Source of the DNA: Maea johnstoni
Lineage: Eukaryota; Annelida; Polychaeta; Spionida; Magelonidae
Assembly (NCBI GenBank): GCA_963942565.1
Contig: OZ012697.1
Location: 23,876,970-23,940,969 of the forward strand
Length of the DNA stretch: 64,000 nucleotides
Direction of reading: 5' to 3'
The notes beneath the pieces are model-generated. The model saw nothing but the letters and a program-made list of their open reading frames with translations, did not search any database and was not told where the DNA came from. Position numbers and translations under genes: made by a program. This document shows positions 44,405 through 55,751 of this stretch, piece after piece. The first letter of the stretch is position 1; every line of letters begins with the position of its first letter.

Positions 44405-44731
44405 ACTTAACATACAAATGTTGTCTGGACCTGTCATACTTTTGAAAATAACTTCTAAATGAAGAATTAATTTGAAAACTATTTGAAGGAGAATTGTAGA
44501 TAAAGTTTTAACGAACAACTCTCCTTCAATTTTTTTCCAACCATTGCTTTTGTTGGAGAAATATCACCAAATTAATCAGGCGGGGGATAGGTCAAGTGGA
44601 CTTTGATATTGATACCCGTGTCACACTACCTTTACATTTCCCCATCAAATATGCTTGTAACTACTTTTGCCTGCAATATTTCATTTAAGTTGTCAGGCTA
44701 CTTTTGGCGGCTGTGGGCATTAATGGGTTAA
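44405..44731 (-). mobile_element. Family B MITE, interrupted
   Basis: 44405-44590 runs TTAACATACAAATGTTGTC to CACCAAATTAATCAGGCGG. 44640-44731 is a second B right half ending GTGGGCATTAATGGGTTAA. About 50 unrelated bases lie between. Confidence 0.75.
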
Positions 44732-44941
44732 CCCTTGTGCTGCTGGTGGCTAATTTGGCCATTACAAAATGATGCAAAAAAAACCAGAGAAATGACTGAA
44801 ACCCTGGCACATGGGTACTCATATGAGAGTAATCAACGAGAGCTATCCAATGAATATCAACATGACAGGGTTTAGATGTTTTCAAAAATATTTGCATCTT
44901 TGTGCTTTAGACAAAAGTAGCCTCGGAATTGGAAGGGTTAA
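44728..44941 (+). mobile_element. Family A MITE, full length
   Basis: TTAACCCTTGTGCTGCTGG..GGAATTGGAAGGGTTAA. Its left TTAA is the right TTAA of the B copy. Confidence 0.93.
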
Positions 44942-44994
44942 GGTATTATGCCTTGAGAGATGAAAGAGATAGTGCTATTGTCATAAAAGTTTCT

Positions 44995-45245
44995 CTGATT
45001 AAACTTGAGGTCATCATATTATCCCGGACAAATGGTTCCTACTTGACCTAGAACGAATCAATGATTGACCCAATGTACTATGCGAACTTCAATTCTATTC
45101 CTTTCCGACTCAATATATTCACTGATTATACATGAGGTCATCGTATTATACCGGAAAATGGTTCAAACTTAACCGAGAAAGGATCAATGATCGGCCAGTG
45201 TGCTATGCGAACTTCAATTCTATTCCTTTCCGGCTCATTATGTAA
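44995..45245. repeat. ~124 bp tandem duplication
   Basis: GAGGTCATCATATTAT..CGGA..AATGGTTC..ATGCGAACTTCAATTC..CCTTTCCGRCTCA occurs at 45009 and 45131. Confidence 0.88.
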
Positions 45246-45291
45246 TGACCAGAATTGGTTCCATTAGCTAATGACTAGCTAAATACTTCCA

Positions 45292-45478
45292 TTAACCCAT
45301 TCATGCATGAAGATCTGGAGAGTTTCGTCTGGACCTGCGATACTTTTGCGAATTGCTTAAGAACTACGCGTGAATTTGCAAAATATTTGAAAGGGAGTTG
45401 TGTGTTGGGTTCTGAACAACATTTCTGCCTGAAATATTTTCCCAAAATCTTTCTCAAAACAGAGATATTATCTTATTA
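45292..45478 (-). mobile_element. Family B MITE, right part lost
   Basis: TTAACCCATTCATGCATG, GTCTGGACCTGCGATAC, stem TATTTGAAAGGGAGTTG / TGCCTGAAATATTTTCC. It stops at GAGATATTATC. Confidence 0.85.
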
Positions 45479-45503
45479 GAAAGACAATTTATAAGTGATA
45501 CCA

Positions 45504-45754
45504 TTAACCCATTCATGCCTGAAGATCTGGAGAAGTTTGTCTGATTGGCACTGGTGGGAACTTGGATTTAAGTAGAGAATACCCTAAGAAACTATTTGGG
45601 TCTATGTTTTATTCATGGTGGAATTGTCCTTTAATCTACAACTCTCTTTCAAATACTTCACACATTAATGCTTCATTCCTAAGTTTTTTTTCTCTTGAGG
45701 ACAACAGGTCCCGACGACGCAACTCATTTAGATCTCCAGGCATGAAAGGGTTAA
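45504..45754. mobile_element. Family B MITE, rearranged
   Basis: TTAACCCATTCATGCCTG and CATGAAAGGGTTAA at the ends. The first half matches a minus copy, the second a plus copy, with unrelated bases (45560-45630) at the join. Both ends therefore look like the same B end, comparable to the A fold-back at 18389. Confidence 0.72.
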
Positions 45755-45967
45755 CCCTTATGTTGGTGGTGGCTAATTTGGCTGGCCAATACAAATTGAT
45801 GCAAAAAACTTGAAAAATGACTGAAACCCTGGCATATGGGTATTCATCTGAGAGTACTCAAAGAGAGCTTTCCAATGAATACCTATATGACAGGGTTTAG
45901 ATGGTTTTCAAAAAACTTCGCATCCTTGTGCTTTTGATGAAAGTAGCTTCAGCATTGGAAGGGTTAA
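45751..45967 (+). mobile_element. Family A MITE, full length
   Basis: TTAACCCTTATGTTGGTGG..AGCATTGGAAGGGTTAA. Shares TTAA with B on both sides. Confidence 0.93.
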
Positions 45968-46100
45968 AACTTAATCTACAACCCTCTTTCAAACAGTCTG
46001 CAAACTAATGCCTCATTCCAAAGTTATTTTCAAAAGTGTAACAGGTCCATACGACACTAGTCATGTAGACAGATCCCCAGGCATGAAAGTAAAGGGTTAA
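45964..46100 (+). mobile_element. Family B MITE, right half
   Basis: TTAATCTACAACCCTCTTTC, AAGTTATTTTCAAAAGTG and GCATGAAAGTAAAGGGTTAA. Very like the right half of the copy at 45504, so B right halves lie on both sides of the A insert. Confidence 0.8.
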
Positions 46101-46129
46101 CTGAGCCAAATAACATGCGGCCTGCCCCT

Positions 46130-47035
46130 CCAGTTATTTTGTATGCACATGGGGGTCCTGCCTGAGTTGTATAATTGACAAATGGCGGCTCCTCACTAAA
46201 CAAATCATTACGCTGTGGAAGGGGACGAGACCATTGCATTAGGCACCTCGCAAACATGGCAAGTTTATGGCGGATTAAATGCCGCTTTAATAAAGAGCGC
46301 AGGTCTCTTGCATAATAGATGATAGCTTGACCAACAGCATAGTGGTGTGGGTTTAGTACAATGCATAGGGTGCCCCTGGTGGCGAGATGTGCAACTAGAA
46401 AACCTTGGAAACATGGCAAGTTTATGGCGGATTAAATGCCGCTTTAATAAAGAGCGCAGGTCTCTTGCATAATAGATGATAGCTTGACCAACAGCATAGT
46501 GGTGTGGGTTTAGTATCTTGCATAGGGTGCCCCTGGTGTGAAACTAAGCAACTAGAAAGCCTACGCACCTCGAAAACATTGCAAGTTTATGGCGGATTAA
46601 ATGCCGCTTTAATAAAGAGCGCAGGGCTCTTGCATAATAGATGGTAGCTTGACCAATAACATGGTGGTGTGAGTTTTGTACGTACATAGGGTGCCCCTGG
46701 TGTGAAACTAAGCAACTAGAAAGCCTACGCACCTCGAAAACATTGCAAGTTTATGGCGGATTAAATGCCGCTTTAATAAAGAGCGCAGGTCTCTTGCATA
46801 ATGGATGATAGCTTGACCAACAGCATAGTGGTGTGGGTTTAGTATCTTGCATAGGGTGCCCTTGGTGTGAAAATATGCAACTAGAAAACTCTACGCATCT
46901 CCGAAACATGGCAAGTTTAAGGCAGATTAAATGCTGCCTTTAATAAAGAGCACATGGTTCTTTCATAATTGATGATAGCTTGACCAGCAACATAGTGGGA
47001 TGGGTCTAGTGCATACGTAGACTAGCTCGTAGTTA
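46130..47035. repeat. ~163 bp satellite, left block
   Basis: GCAAGTTTATGGCGGATTAA, ATGCCGCTTTAATAAAGAGC and CTTGCATAATAGATGATAGC recur at 46260, 46416, 46581, 46744 and 46911 (steps 156-167). The first unit is preceded by AACAAATCATTACGCTGTGG, the intact version of the site that palindrome 2 occupies. Confidence 0.93.
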
Positions 47036-47044
47036 ATGATTTCA

Positions 47045-47200
47045 TTAACACTTGGTCTGCTGGTGGCTAATTTGGCCATTACAAAATGACGCAAAAAACC
47101 TGAAAAATTACTGAAACCTGGGCAAATGGGTACTCATCTGAGAGTACACAGCAAGAGCTATTAAATTAATACCAACATGACAGGGTTTAGAATGTTTATA
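47045..47200 (+). mobile_element. Family A MITE, right end lost
   Basis: TTAACACTTGGTCTGCTGG to GACAGGGTTTAGAATG. Between it and palindrome 2 the text CTCATTTAACAAATCATTAT is again satellite edge. Confidence 0.85.
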
Positions 47201-48534
47201 AAAGTTCCTTCATATCATTTCTCATTTAACAAATCATTATTAGTGGGGCGGATAAATCAAGATTTTGGCCAAATCGTGCACTTTGGGGTAGAAGCATGAA
47301 ACTTGGTACAATTATGGTTTAAGGAATTCTAAGAAAAATTGGAAGGGGACACAGGCTGTAGGTCACCCCTATGACCCATTTTTGGGCCATTTCAGGTCAA
47401 AAACGGACATTTTTGGTGATTTTACATATGAGACACTTTCATTAAACTGAGTAGAAGCATGAAACTTGGTATTATTATGGTTTAAGGAATGCTTATAAAC
47501 ATTGGATGGGGACACAGGCTGTAGGTCACCCCTATGACCTATTTTTGGTCCGTTTTATGCCAAAAAAGGACATTTTTGGTGATTTTGCAGATTAATACTT
47601 TCATGGATCTTGGTAGAAGCATGAAACGTGGTACAATTATGGTTTAAGGATTACTTATAAAAATAGGAAGGGGACACACATTGTGTGTCACTGCTCTGAC
47701 CTATCATTGGGCCATTTTAAGCCAAAATTGGTCAAAAACGGACAATTTTGGAGGATTTTGCTAATAAAACATCCTTTAGTTTCAGGTAGAAGCATGAAAC
47801 TTTGTACAATTATGGTTTAGGGAATTCTTATAGAAATTGGAAGGGGACACAGGCTGTAGGTCACCCCTATGACCTATTTTTGGGTCATTTTAAGCCATAT
47901 CAATTAGATATAAACTGACATTTTTCAGTGATTTTGCAAATAAAAACATTCATTGACTTGTGGGATGCATCAAATTTACAACATACATTTCCTTATGGAT
48001 ATGAATACATTTAAAGTGATATTATTTATGTCATATGTAACCTAAACATCACATTTTTGGGGTTAAATAAGGCAAAATTTTCAAAAAAACTAGCACTTCT
48101 TGTAGATGTATATATAGATTGAGTTATATAATAGTCTAAAAAATAAAACTTTAAATGTGAATACTCAGTTAAGTATTTGTCTATTCAAATGATTGAATGA
48201 TAGCTCCTGACTGCCTATTTTAGTCATCATTTGACATTATATCTGAGAAATGTGCAATCTTGACATTTCCATATGACAAGTTTTGACTATAACTGACAGA
48301 ATGATGCTACAATGCAGTAACAGAAAAGAGCTCGTCCATGTTTGATGAGTTAAGGGTGAAACATGAAAAATGTTTTCAGAAAGGAGAGGGATGGGAGTCG
48401 TACTTTGGATTCATTCTTTAGGCCTGCGTACTATTCACAACTTTGCCTGATGGAGGGTCTGATTTTCTACAATTTCACTGCTTTAAAACTGGAATTTTCA
48501 AAGTAAGAATGCATGATTTTAGCATTTTACCTTT

Positions 48535-48702
48535 TTACTCTTCGGAAAAGTGACCTCCACATTCACAAAGACGACTGCAATTGAGATCAGCTTTGTAACA
48601 TTTACACTGGCCCTTGCATGCTTTTCTACACTTACAGTAAATGAGTTCATAACACATTTCCTGAGCCTGTGTCAGATTTGTCCAAAAAGATTTTCCATAT
48701 CT
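48535..48702 (-). pseudogene. CXC cysteine-rich domain protein, C-terminal remnant (left arm)
   Basis: A 55-codon minus-strand frame ends in a stop at 48535. It carries the spacing C-x-C-x3-C-x3-C-x-C-x6-C-x3-C-x-C, beginning CKCRKACKGQCKCYK, preceded by a TQAQEMCYELIY stretch. This is the pattern of tesmin/TSO1-like CXC zinc-binding repeats, and specifically resembles the C-terminal end of a multicopy uncharacterised protein family common in invertebrate genomes (tails like CGCKKGC..CSC). That assignment is from memory of the family. Only the end is left; the rest is decayed, so it cannot be a working gene here. Confidence 0.7.
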
Positions 48703-48890
48703 TTGCAGGACTTGTTAGCTCTTGGTCCTCTGTGTTTGTTGCCCCTAAATATGCATGTCCTCCCTGATGGGCAGCACCTAGAGAATATGTTGCACAAGGG
48801 CTGACTGTGATGGGAGAATGCTCTCTAAACAACAAGATTTCCAGGAGAAAAGGTGCTGTGTTGCAGAATTGACCATACAATATTCATGCC

Positions 48891-49320
48891 TTGATGATTT
48901 CTGGGTGCTATTTTCTCACCAAGACATTTTTGTCACTAGAGGATGATCCAGATAAAGTGTCTAAGAATGCATTGATAGTGATTGAAATGTTTGTGGTGCT
49001 GATATATGACAGAACAAATGAATTTTGTAGGGTCAATTCTGCAACACAGCACCTTTTCTCCTGGAAATTGTGTTGTTTAGAGAGCATTCTCCCATCACTG
49101 TCTTCAGCCCTTGTGCAACAGATTCTAGGTGCTGCCTATCAAAGCTCCCAAGTCTTGCTAAGTGAGGCTGAAAAAAAACGTTTCGATATGGAAAACCTTT
49201 TTCGGACAAATCTGGCATGAATTACGAACTCATTCACTGTAAGTGTAGAAAAGCATGCAAGTGCTAGTGTAAATGTTATAAAGATAGTCTCAATTGCGCA
49301 CACGTCTTTTTGAATGTGGA
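48891..49320 (+). pseudogene. Same CXC-protein remnant, right arm
   Basis: A 109-codon plus-strand frame (48891-49220) includes LIYDRTNEFCRVNSATQHLF and SSALVQQILGAAYQSS, which resemble the region just before the CXC tail in the same family (strings like YDRT..VN.AR..LF and ALLQH.KRA.YQ). The cysteine-rich end follows at about 49222-49300, mirrored with the left arm. The match to memory is partial, and the copy is degraded. It extends over the unpaired centre of the palindrome, so this arm retains more of the gene. Confidence 0.62.
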
Positions 49321-49657
49321 GGACACAGTTCTCAAGAGTAAAAAGGTAACATGCTAAAATCATGCATTCTTGCTCTGAAAATTCCAGTTTTAAAAGCAGT
49401 GAAATGGTAGAAAATTAGACCCTTTATCAAGCAAAGTTGTAAATAATGCACAAGCCTCATGTTATGTAATTAGTAAGGTATCCTGAACATCGCTCCAACC
49501 AAACCCTCTCTTTTTTTAAAATAATTTCTCATGTTTCACCCTCAACTCATATCAACCATGGAAGAGAACTTTTCTATTACTGCATTGTAGCATTATTCGC
49601 CCATTCATAGTCAAAACTTGTAATGTGGAAATGTCAAGTTTGTACATTTCTCAAATA

Positions 49658-49833
49658 CAGGTGAACTTGGATATGACAGACTCAATGGGACCAGGAAAAT
49701 TGGTCCGTCATATGCAAAATCTGTCATATACATATGGCACATACATGATATGCATGGGACTGGGACCAAGCATATCGTCCGTCATAGACAAGGAGTCCAT
49801 CGTACAGTGGTCCGTCATATCCAAGTTCACCTG
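49658..49833. mobile_element. Tc1/mariner-type MITE (176 bp) in one palindrome arm
   Basis: CAGGTGAACTTGGATATGAC and GTCATATCCAAGTTCACCTG are ~20 bp perfect inverted ends flanked by TA on both sides. The mirrored position in the left arm (near 48250) reads straight through and lacks it. TA target and CAGGTGAAC-type ends fit Tc1/mariner. Confidence 0.93.
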
Positions 49834-50820
49834 TATAATGTCAAATGATGACTAAATTAGGCAGTCAGGGGCTATTATTCAATCATTTATAGAAACAAAT
49901 ACTTAACTGAGTACTCACATTCAAGGTTTTATTTTTAGTCTATTATTTAACTCAATCTATGTAATTCCTACAAGAAGTGCTAGCTTTTGGAAATTGTTGC
50001 CTCATTTAACCCCAAAAATGTGATGTTTAGGTTACATATGACATAAAAATATCACTTTAAATGTATTAATATCCATAAGGAAATGTACGTTGCAAATTTG
50101 ATGCATCCCACAAGTCAATGAATGTTTTTTTATTTGCAAAATCACCAAAGAATGTCAGTTTATATCTAATGATTATGGCTTAAAATGGCCCAAAAGTAGG
50201 TCATAGGGGTGACCTACAGCCTGTGTCCCCTTCCAATTTTTATAAGAATTCCCTAAAGCATAATTGTACAATGTTTCATGCTTCAAACTGAAATTAAAGG
50301 ATGTTTTATTAGAAAATACCCCAAAATTGTCCGTTTTTGTCCAATTTTGGCTTAAAATGGCCCAAAAATAAGTCAGAGCAGTGACCTAGAATGTGTGTCC
50401 CCTTCCTATTTTTATAAGCAATCCTAAAACCACAATTGTACCACGTTTCATGCTTCTACAAAGATCCATGAAAGTATTTATCTGCAAAATCACCAAAAAT
50501 GTCCTTTTTTGGCATAAAACGGACCAAAAATAGGTCATAGGGGTGACCTACAGCCTGTGTCCCCATCCAATGCTTATAAGCATTCCTTAAACCATATTTA
50601 TACCAAGTTTCATGCTTCTACTCAGTTTAATGAAAGTGTCTCATATGTTAAATCACCAAAAATGTCCGTTTTTGACCTAAAATGGCCCAAAAATGGGTCA
50701 TAGGGGTGACCTACAGCCTGTGTCCCCTTCCAATTTTTCTTAGAATTCCTTAAACCATAATTGTACCAAGTTTCATGCTTCTACCCCAAAGTGCACGATT
50801 TTTTCCTTAACCGCCCTACT

Positions 50821-51780
50821 ATATGCTGTGGAAGGGGACGAGACCACTGCATTAGGCACCTAGCAAACACGGCAAGTTTATGGCGGATTAAATGCCGCTT
50901 TAATAAAGAGCGCAGGTGTCTTGCATAATAGATGATAGCTTGACCAGCAACATAGTGGTGTGGGTTTAGTACAATGCATAGGGTGCCCCTGGTGGCGAGA
51001 TGTGCAATTAGAAAACCTTGGAAACACGGCAAGTTTATGGCGGATTAAATGCCGCTTTAATAAAGAGCGCAGGTCTCTTGCATAATAAATGATAGCTTGA
51101 CCAACAGCATAGTGGGATGGGTCATAGTATGTACATAGGGTGCCCCTGGTGGGAAGCTTTGCAACTAGAAAACTCTACGCGTCTCCGAAACATGGCAAGT
51201 TTAAGGCAGATTAAATGCTGCCTTTAATAAAGAGCGCAGGTGTCTTGCATAATAAATGATATTTTGACCAACAACATAGTGGTGTTGGTTTTTGCATAGA
51301 TAGGGTGTGAAAATATGCAACTTAACCTTTCCAATGCTGAGGCCACTTTCGTCCAAAGCACAAGAAAGCAAAATATTTTGAAAAACTTCTGAACCCTGTC
51401 ATGTTGGTATTCATTGGATAGCTCTCGTTGAGTACTTTCAGATGAGTACCCATTTGCCAGGGTTTCAGTCATTTTTCAGGTTTTTGCATAATTTTGTATT
51501 GGCCAAATTAGCCACCAGCAGCACAAGGGTTAAAAACCTATGCATGTCTCTTGTATAATTAATTATAATAGCTTGACCAACAGCATAGTGGTTTGGGTCT
51601 TAGTGGCAAGTTTATGGCAGATTAAATGCTGCCTTAAGAAAGAGAGCATGGCTCTTGCATAATAAATGATAGCTTGACCAACAACATCATAGTATGGGTG
51701 TTGTATGTGCACAGGCAGCCCCCTGGTGTGAAATTATGCAACTAGGAAGCCTATGCACATCTCCTGCATAATAGATAATA
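50821..51780. repeat. ~163 bp satellite, right block
   Basis: Resumes directly after the palindrome with GCTGTGGAAGGGGACGAGACC-like text. Unit landmarks are at 50872, 51029 and 51194, then decayed units to ~51780, interrupted by an A copy. The first unit here is closest to the first unit of the left block (both have GGTGGCGAGATGTGC), so a larger block was duplicated. Confidence 0.92.
51322..51533 (-). mobile_element. Family A MITE, full length, in the satellite
   Basis: TTAACCTTTCCAATGCTGAGG..CACCAGCAGCACAAGGGTTAA, both TTAA intact. 51790-52360 to the right holds nothing recognised. Confidence 0.93.
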
Positions 51781-52364
51781 GAAAGTAGCTTCAGCATTGG
51801 AATGGTTAATGGCTCTTTATGAACAAATGCCTTATGTTCTTACTAAACCATAGTTTGAATAACTAAACATTTCACAATGTTTCTTTGTGGCTCACCCTAA
51901 TGGGGGATCGGAGAACTATTTAGATAACTTACAGGATGAGGACTTATGGTATATACATGAGAAGAATAAGTTACTGGCCACAATGTTGCAGTAACAGCAG
52001 TCATTATCACACTGGGGTATGATCCTGATGACAACAAATATTTTTGGGAAGTCGGAAAAAGGTGCTATTTGATTGTGGAATTGTTCCTCTATCCTATGTC
52101 TGAAACGAACTGTTGTATATGTATACTGTTATAGGAGAAGCATCCTATATGAGAATTTAGTTCAAATATCTGGAGTATCCACGTTGTCGTAGATCAATGG
52201 TACCTCTCTGCAAGAGCAGATTCTGTCAAAAGGAAAACAATTCACACATCAGACAACTTTATTTGTCAAATCCAGTGAAATTTGATGGAAAGGGGATTTT
52301 TAAGTCCAATAGGTACTGCAACATATTTTAGCTAAGTATTCCTGATAATATTGGTTAGTTATTG

Positions 52365-52560
52365 AACCATTAATGCTTAGAAAATCAACGAGAAATTGTC
52401 GTCTGGATCTGGATTATTTTTTGACAATAATCATAGAATTCTGAATTATTTGACAATTTATTTAAAGGAGAGTCATTTTTAGTTTTCTGATTAACATTTC
52501 TCCTTCAAATATTTTTATGCTTTTGCCTGTAAGATTTCACCACAAAGTGACAGACATTTT
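52365..52560 (-). mobile_element. Family B MITE, diverged
   Basis: TGAACCATTAATGCTTAG, GTCGTCTGGATCTGG, stem ATTTAAAGGAGAGTC / TTTCTCCTTCAAATATTT. Ends at GTGACAGACATTTTTTT. Confidence 0.8.
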
Positions 52561-52737
52561 TTTTTTTGTGAACAACGTATAGGTTTGTTTCGCTTCCCAT
52601 GCTTCTGTTCCTTTGTTGGCTCTTTTTTTTTTGTTTTTGGTATCAATCTTCTGTTTCCTGTTCGACTGGCAACATCCTCACTTTCTTTTGTCTCACCAGG
52701 TCAAATCTGGAGAAATCTCACGGTCTGCTGCAACTTA

Positions 52738-52967
52738 TTAACCAATTCATGGCTGCAGATCTACTTGACAGGTGTTGTCTGGACCCGTCATACTTTTGAA
52801 AATAACTTCGGAATAAAAGATAAATTTGCGAAATATTTGAAGGAGAGTTGTAGATATAGTTTTAATGAACAACTCCCATACAAATATTTTCTGAATTTTG
52901 CTGTTGTTAGAAAGATATCACCAAAATAGTCAGGCCGTTTTGGCCTCTACAGGCACGAATTGGTTAA
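52738..52967 (-). mobile_element. Family B MITE, full length
   Basis: TTAACCAATTCATGGCTG..GGCACGAATTGGTTAA, 230 bp. A 114-codon frame crosses its left edge and is not a gene. Confidence 0.9.
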
Positions 52968-53115
52968 AACAAAGCATTTCTCTCAGGAATATTTGTCTGA
53001 AGGATATTGTTCTAGTTAAGTAGAGCAATCCTTCTTCAATAATTCTTGAAAGATTTACTCGATCTGGTGAGATATGTTTGTCATCCAATTACCTGTTCAA
53101 GACACGTGCATTTAG

Positions 53116-53322
53116 TTAACCCTTCCAATGCTACTTTCGTCCAAGGCACAATGACGCTAAGATCTTTGAAAACCACTTAAACCCTTTCATGTTGGTATTC
53201 ATTGGAAAGCGCTCGCTGAGTACTTTCAGATAAGTACCCATTTGCCAGGGTTTCATGCATCTTTCAGGTTTTTTGCATCATTTTGTGATGGCCAAATTAG
53301 CCACCAGCAGCATGAGAGTTAA
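53116..53322 (-). mobile_element. Family A MITE, full length
   Basis: TTAACCCTTCCAATGCTAC..AGCAGCATGAGAGTTAA. Confidence 0.91.
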
Positions 53323-53481
53323 TTCCTGTGTGTATTGTTCTTTATCCAGGTGTGCCGATAATTATAAAGAACAATAGACTATTGTTTTGTGGGGATGCAG
53401 GTATGGGTCCCTATGTAGGGGTGGTATTTTCCCCATTGATTGTGGGCACCTGCTGAGATTTTCTGGGAAATCCTGTTTTTT

Positions 53482-53773
53482 TTAACCCATAAGCACCAGG
53501 CTGGGTAAATAATTATATATTTAGAAATTTTGATATTCATCACTTATTCATTGTGACTAGTCAGTTGTAAGTGGTGGAGGAATCCAGAGTAAACCACAGG
53601 AAAAAGGAAGAGTTGTCTTGATCTTTAATAATTTTGACAATAACTTTGTAATCGAGAATGATTTTACATAGTATTTGAAGTAGAGTTGTTGATTATCATC
53701 TGATTTCAAATGAAAGATTTCACCAAAATTGTCTGGCCTCTTTTTGGTAGTGTTCTGTGCATCAATGGGTTAA
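53482..53773 (-). mobile_element. Family B MITE with ~60 bp insertion
   Basis: TTAACCCATAAGCACCAG..GTGCATCAATGGGTTAA. The left third is replaced by text including GTCAGTTGTAAGTGGTGGAGG, which also occurs at 29318. The stem is partly kept. Confidence 0.75.
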
Positions 53774-54119
53774 CAATCTTTCAGCTTAGGACCCCGCTGA
53801 TCACTGCCCAGATGACCTGGTCATCTAAGCGATCCCCTGCGCGATAATAATCTCGTGCTTAACTCTACCCACTAACAGATTGCCCCTACTTAGCTTAAAT
53901 AATGGCCTCGTTTTGCTTTGATTACCCTTTCCTTCGCTCCCCCCCCTCTATTCCGCTCCCGACACTTTGATAGATACTCATCCTCGAAGCCTCATTTTCA
54001 GATTGATTTATCGGGTCATTGAGAGCTGGGTACATTGCGGCCTTGAGGTGTCTCTCTCTCTCTCGCTGTGCTGTATGAGATAATTTGTTATTATGTAACT
54101 CAATATATCACATCAGTTA

Positions 54120-54290
<171 letters not shown>

Positions 54291-54796
54291 TATAATAATA
54301 GATAAAATAATTATTATTATTATTATTATATAGATATCTTTCCTATCAGAGCATTTTTCAAATGAATAAAAGCATATTTTGTGTAATATGATTCATACTC
54401 TTATATATATGTAATATTTAGGGTTATTGGTAGTTATTTTATTCATATCTTGAATGCCCCCTATTTTTCGTGATATTTTTTTTTGACCAAAGCACTTTTT
54501 GCAAGATGTCTGTAATTTTCAAGAGTTATTGCAATATTAAGCCTGAATGAAATATAACTATCGGGATGAGAAGAAGTTAATTCTTGGGTCGATTCTTGCG
54601 AAGTGTGTGTGATCGGGGAAAGCCGGTTGTTAGGTGGGTAATTGCTCTAAATGCCTTATTTACTCATCGTAATTGTTCTGGGTCGAAGCTTTTAGGAGTC
54701 TGGTCCTGGCATGGAAGTCTGGTTGTTAGGTAACCAAACAGACTGCCTCGTTTGGTCAAGAGTAAAATCAGTTATTATCTAAGACTCTAACCTATC

Positions 54797-55142
54797 CAGG
54801 GCTCGACGGTCCCCAGAAGGACCAGGTAGGCTGGCGGGGCTACCTGAACCCAAAATCAGGTAGTCCCACCAGCATTTCAGGTAGCCCCGCCATTTAATCC
54901 AATCCCGTTTCATGTCAGTAATGGTACTTATGCTTTTTTCTTCTATTTTGCAAGGTTGCATGCTTAAGGGATGCTGTATTTTCTTGTTTTTGCAACCATT
55001 TTGTAGCATTTTAGTGGGGAACTTCCTCAGGATTCAGGTACTCCAGCGGGACTACCTGAATCCAACTTTAGGTAGCCCGACAGGGCTGTTTTTGGAATTC
55101 AGATCTACCGGGAGATGGGACTATGCTATTCGTCGAGCCCTG
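54797..55142. mobile_element. hAT-type MITE (346 bp), 5 bp TSD
   Basis: CAGGGCTCGACG and CGTCGAGCCCTG are perfect 12 bp inverted ends. CTATC lies directly on both sides (54792-54796 and 55143-55147). The interior has inverted GGTAG/CTACC blocks (ACCAGGTAGGCTGGCGGGG, CAGGTAGCCCCGCC, TTAGGTAGCCCGACAGGG). No transposase. Confidence 0.9.
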
Positions 55143-55153
55143 CTATCCTAGCC

Positions 55154-55368
55154 TTAACCCTTCAAATTCTGAGTCTACTTTCATCCAAAGCACAAAGATG
55201 CAAGATTTGTGAAAAAACGTCTAAACCCTGTTGTGTTGGTATTCATTAGATAGCGCTTGCTGAATACTCTCAGATGAGTACCCATATGCCAGGGTTTCTG
55301 TCATTTCTCAGTATCTTTTGCACCATCATGTATTGGCCAAATAAGCCTCCAGCAGCATACAGGTTTAA
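55154..55368 (-). mobile_element. Family A MITE, full length
   Basis: TTAACCCTTCAAATTCTGAG..CCAGCAGCATACAGGTTTAA. Its right TTAA runs straight into the TA of the next element. Confidence 0.9.
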
Positions 55369-55370
55369 TA

Positions 55371-55545
55371 CAGGTGAACTTGGATATGACAGACTCAATG
55401 GGACCAGGAAAACTGGTCCGTCATATGCAAAATCTGTCGTATACATATGACAAATACTTGCTATGCATCGGACTGGGACCAAGCATATCGTCCGTCATGT
55501 GCAAAAATCCATTGTACAGTGGTCCGTCATATCCAAGTTCACCTG
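55371..55545. mobile_element. Tc1/mariner-type MITE, second copy
   Basis: Same ends as at 49658 and TA on both sides (55369-55370 and 55546-55547). The two copies are about 90 percent alike by eye. Confidence 0.93.
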
Positions 55546-55751
55546 TACTATCTTTATTGCTTTATTTAGTTATGTGTCCTAAAACCTTCATTCATTCCTA
55601 AGATGTTTTCAGAAGTATGACAGGTCCAGAAAATATACACTTGTCAAGTAGATCCCATTAGGCATGTACTGGTTAAGTAATTGGATGAACCCATTTTTAT
55701 CTGGAGTGCTCACATGATCTGACAACATTGAACCTAACTCCTCAAATAGAG

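Larger units (their letters stand above)
47242..50820. repeat. Giant palindrome 2 (3.58 kb) in a satellite
   Basis: AGTGGGGCGG at 47242 pairs with CCGCCCTACT ending at 50820. Arms are 47242-48876 and 49029-50820 around a 152 bp unpaired centre. The outer ~800 bp of each arm is built of ~165 bp tandem units (GTAGAAGCATGAAACTTGG, TTGGAAGGGGACACAGGC, GTAGGTCACCCCTATGACC). The inner part contains remains of a cysteine-rich protein gene. The right arm is longer by one MITE (49658). Arms differ by scattered changes. Inverted GGGGCGG/GGGCGG ends suggest a single mobile unit of unknown class. Confidence 0.93.

Noticed and set aside
47242-50820. AGGTCA-6-TGACCY inverted pairs in palindrome 2 units as receptor sites
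   Set aside because: Spacing does not match a well-established receptor arrangement, and the pairs are part of the unit consensus.
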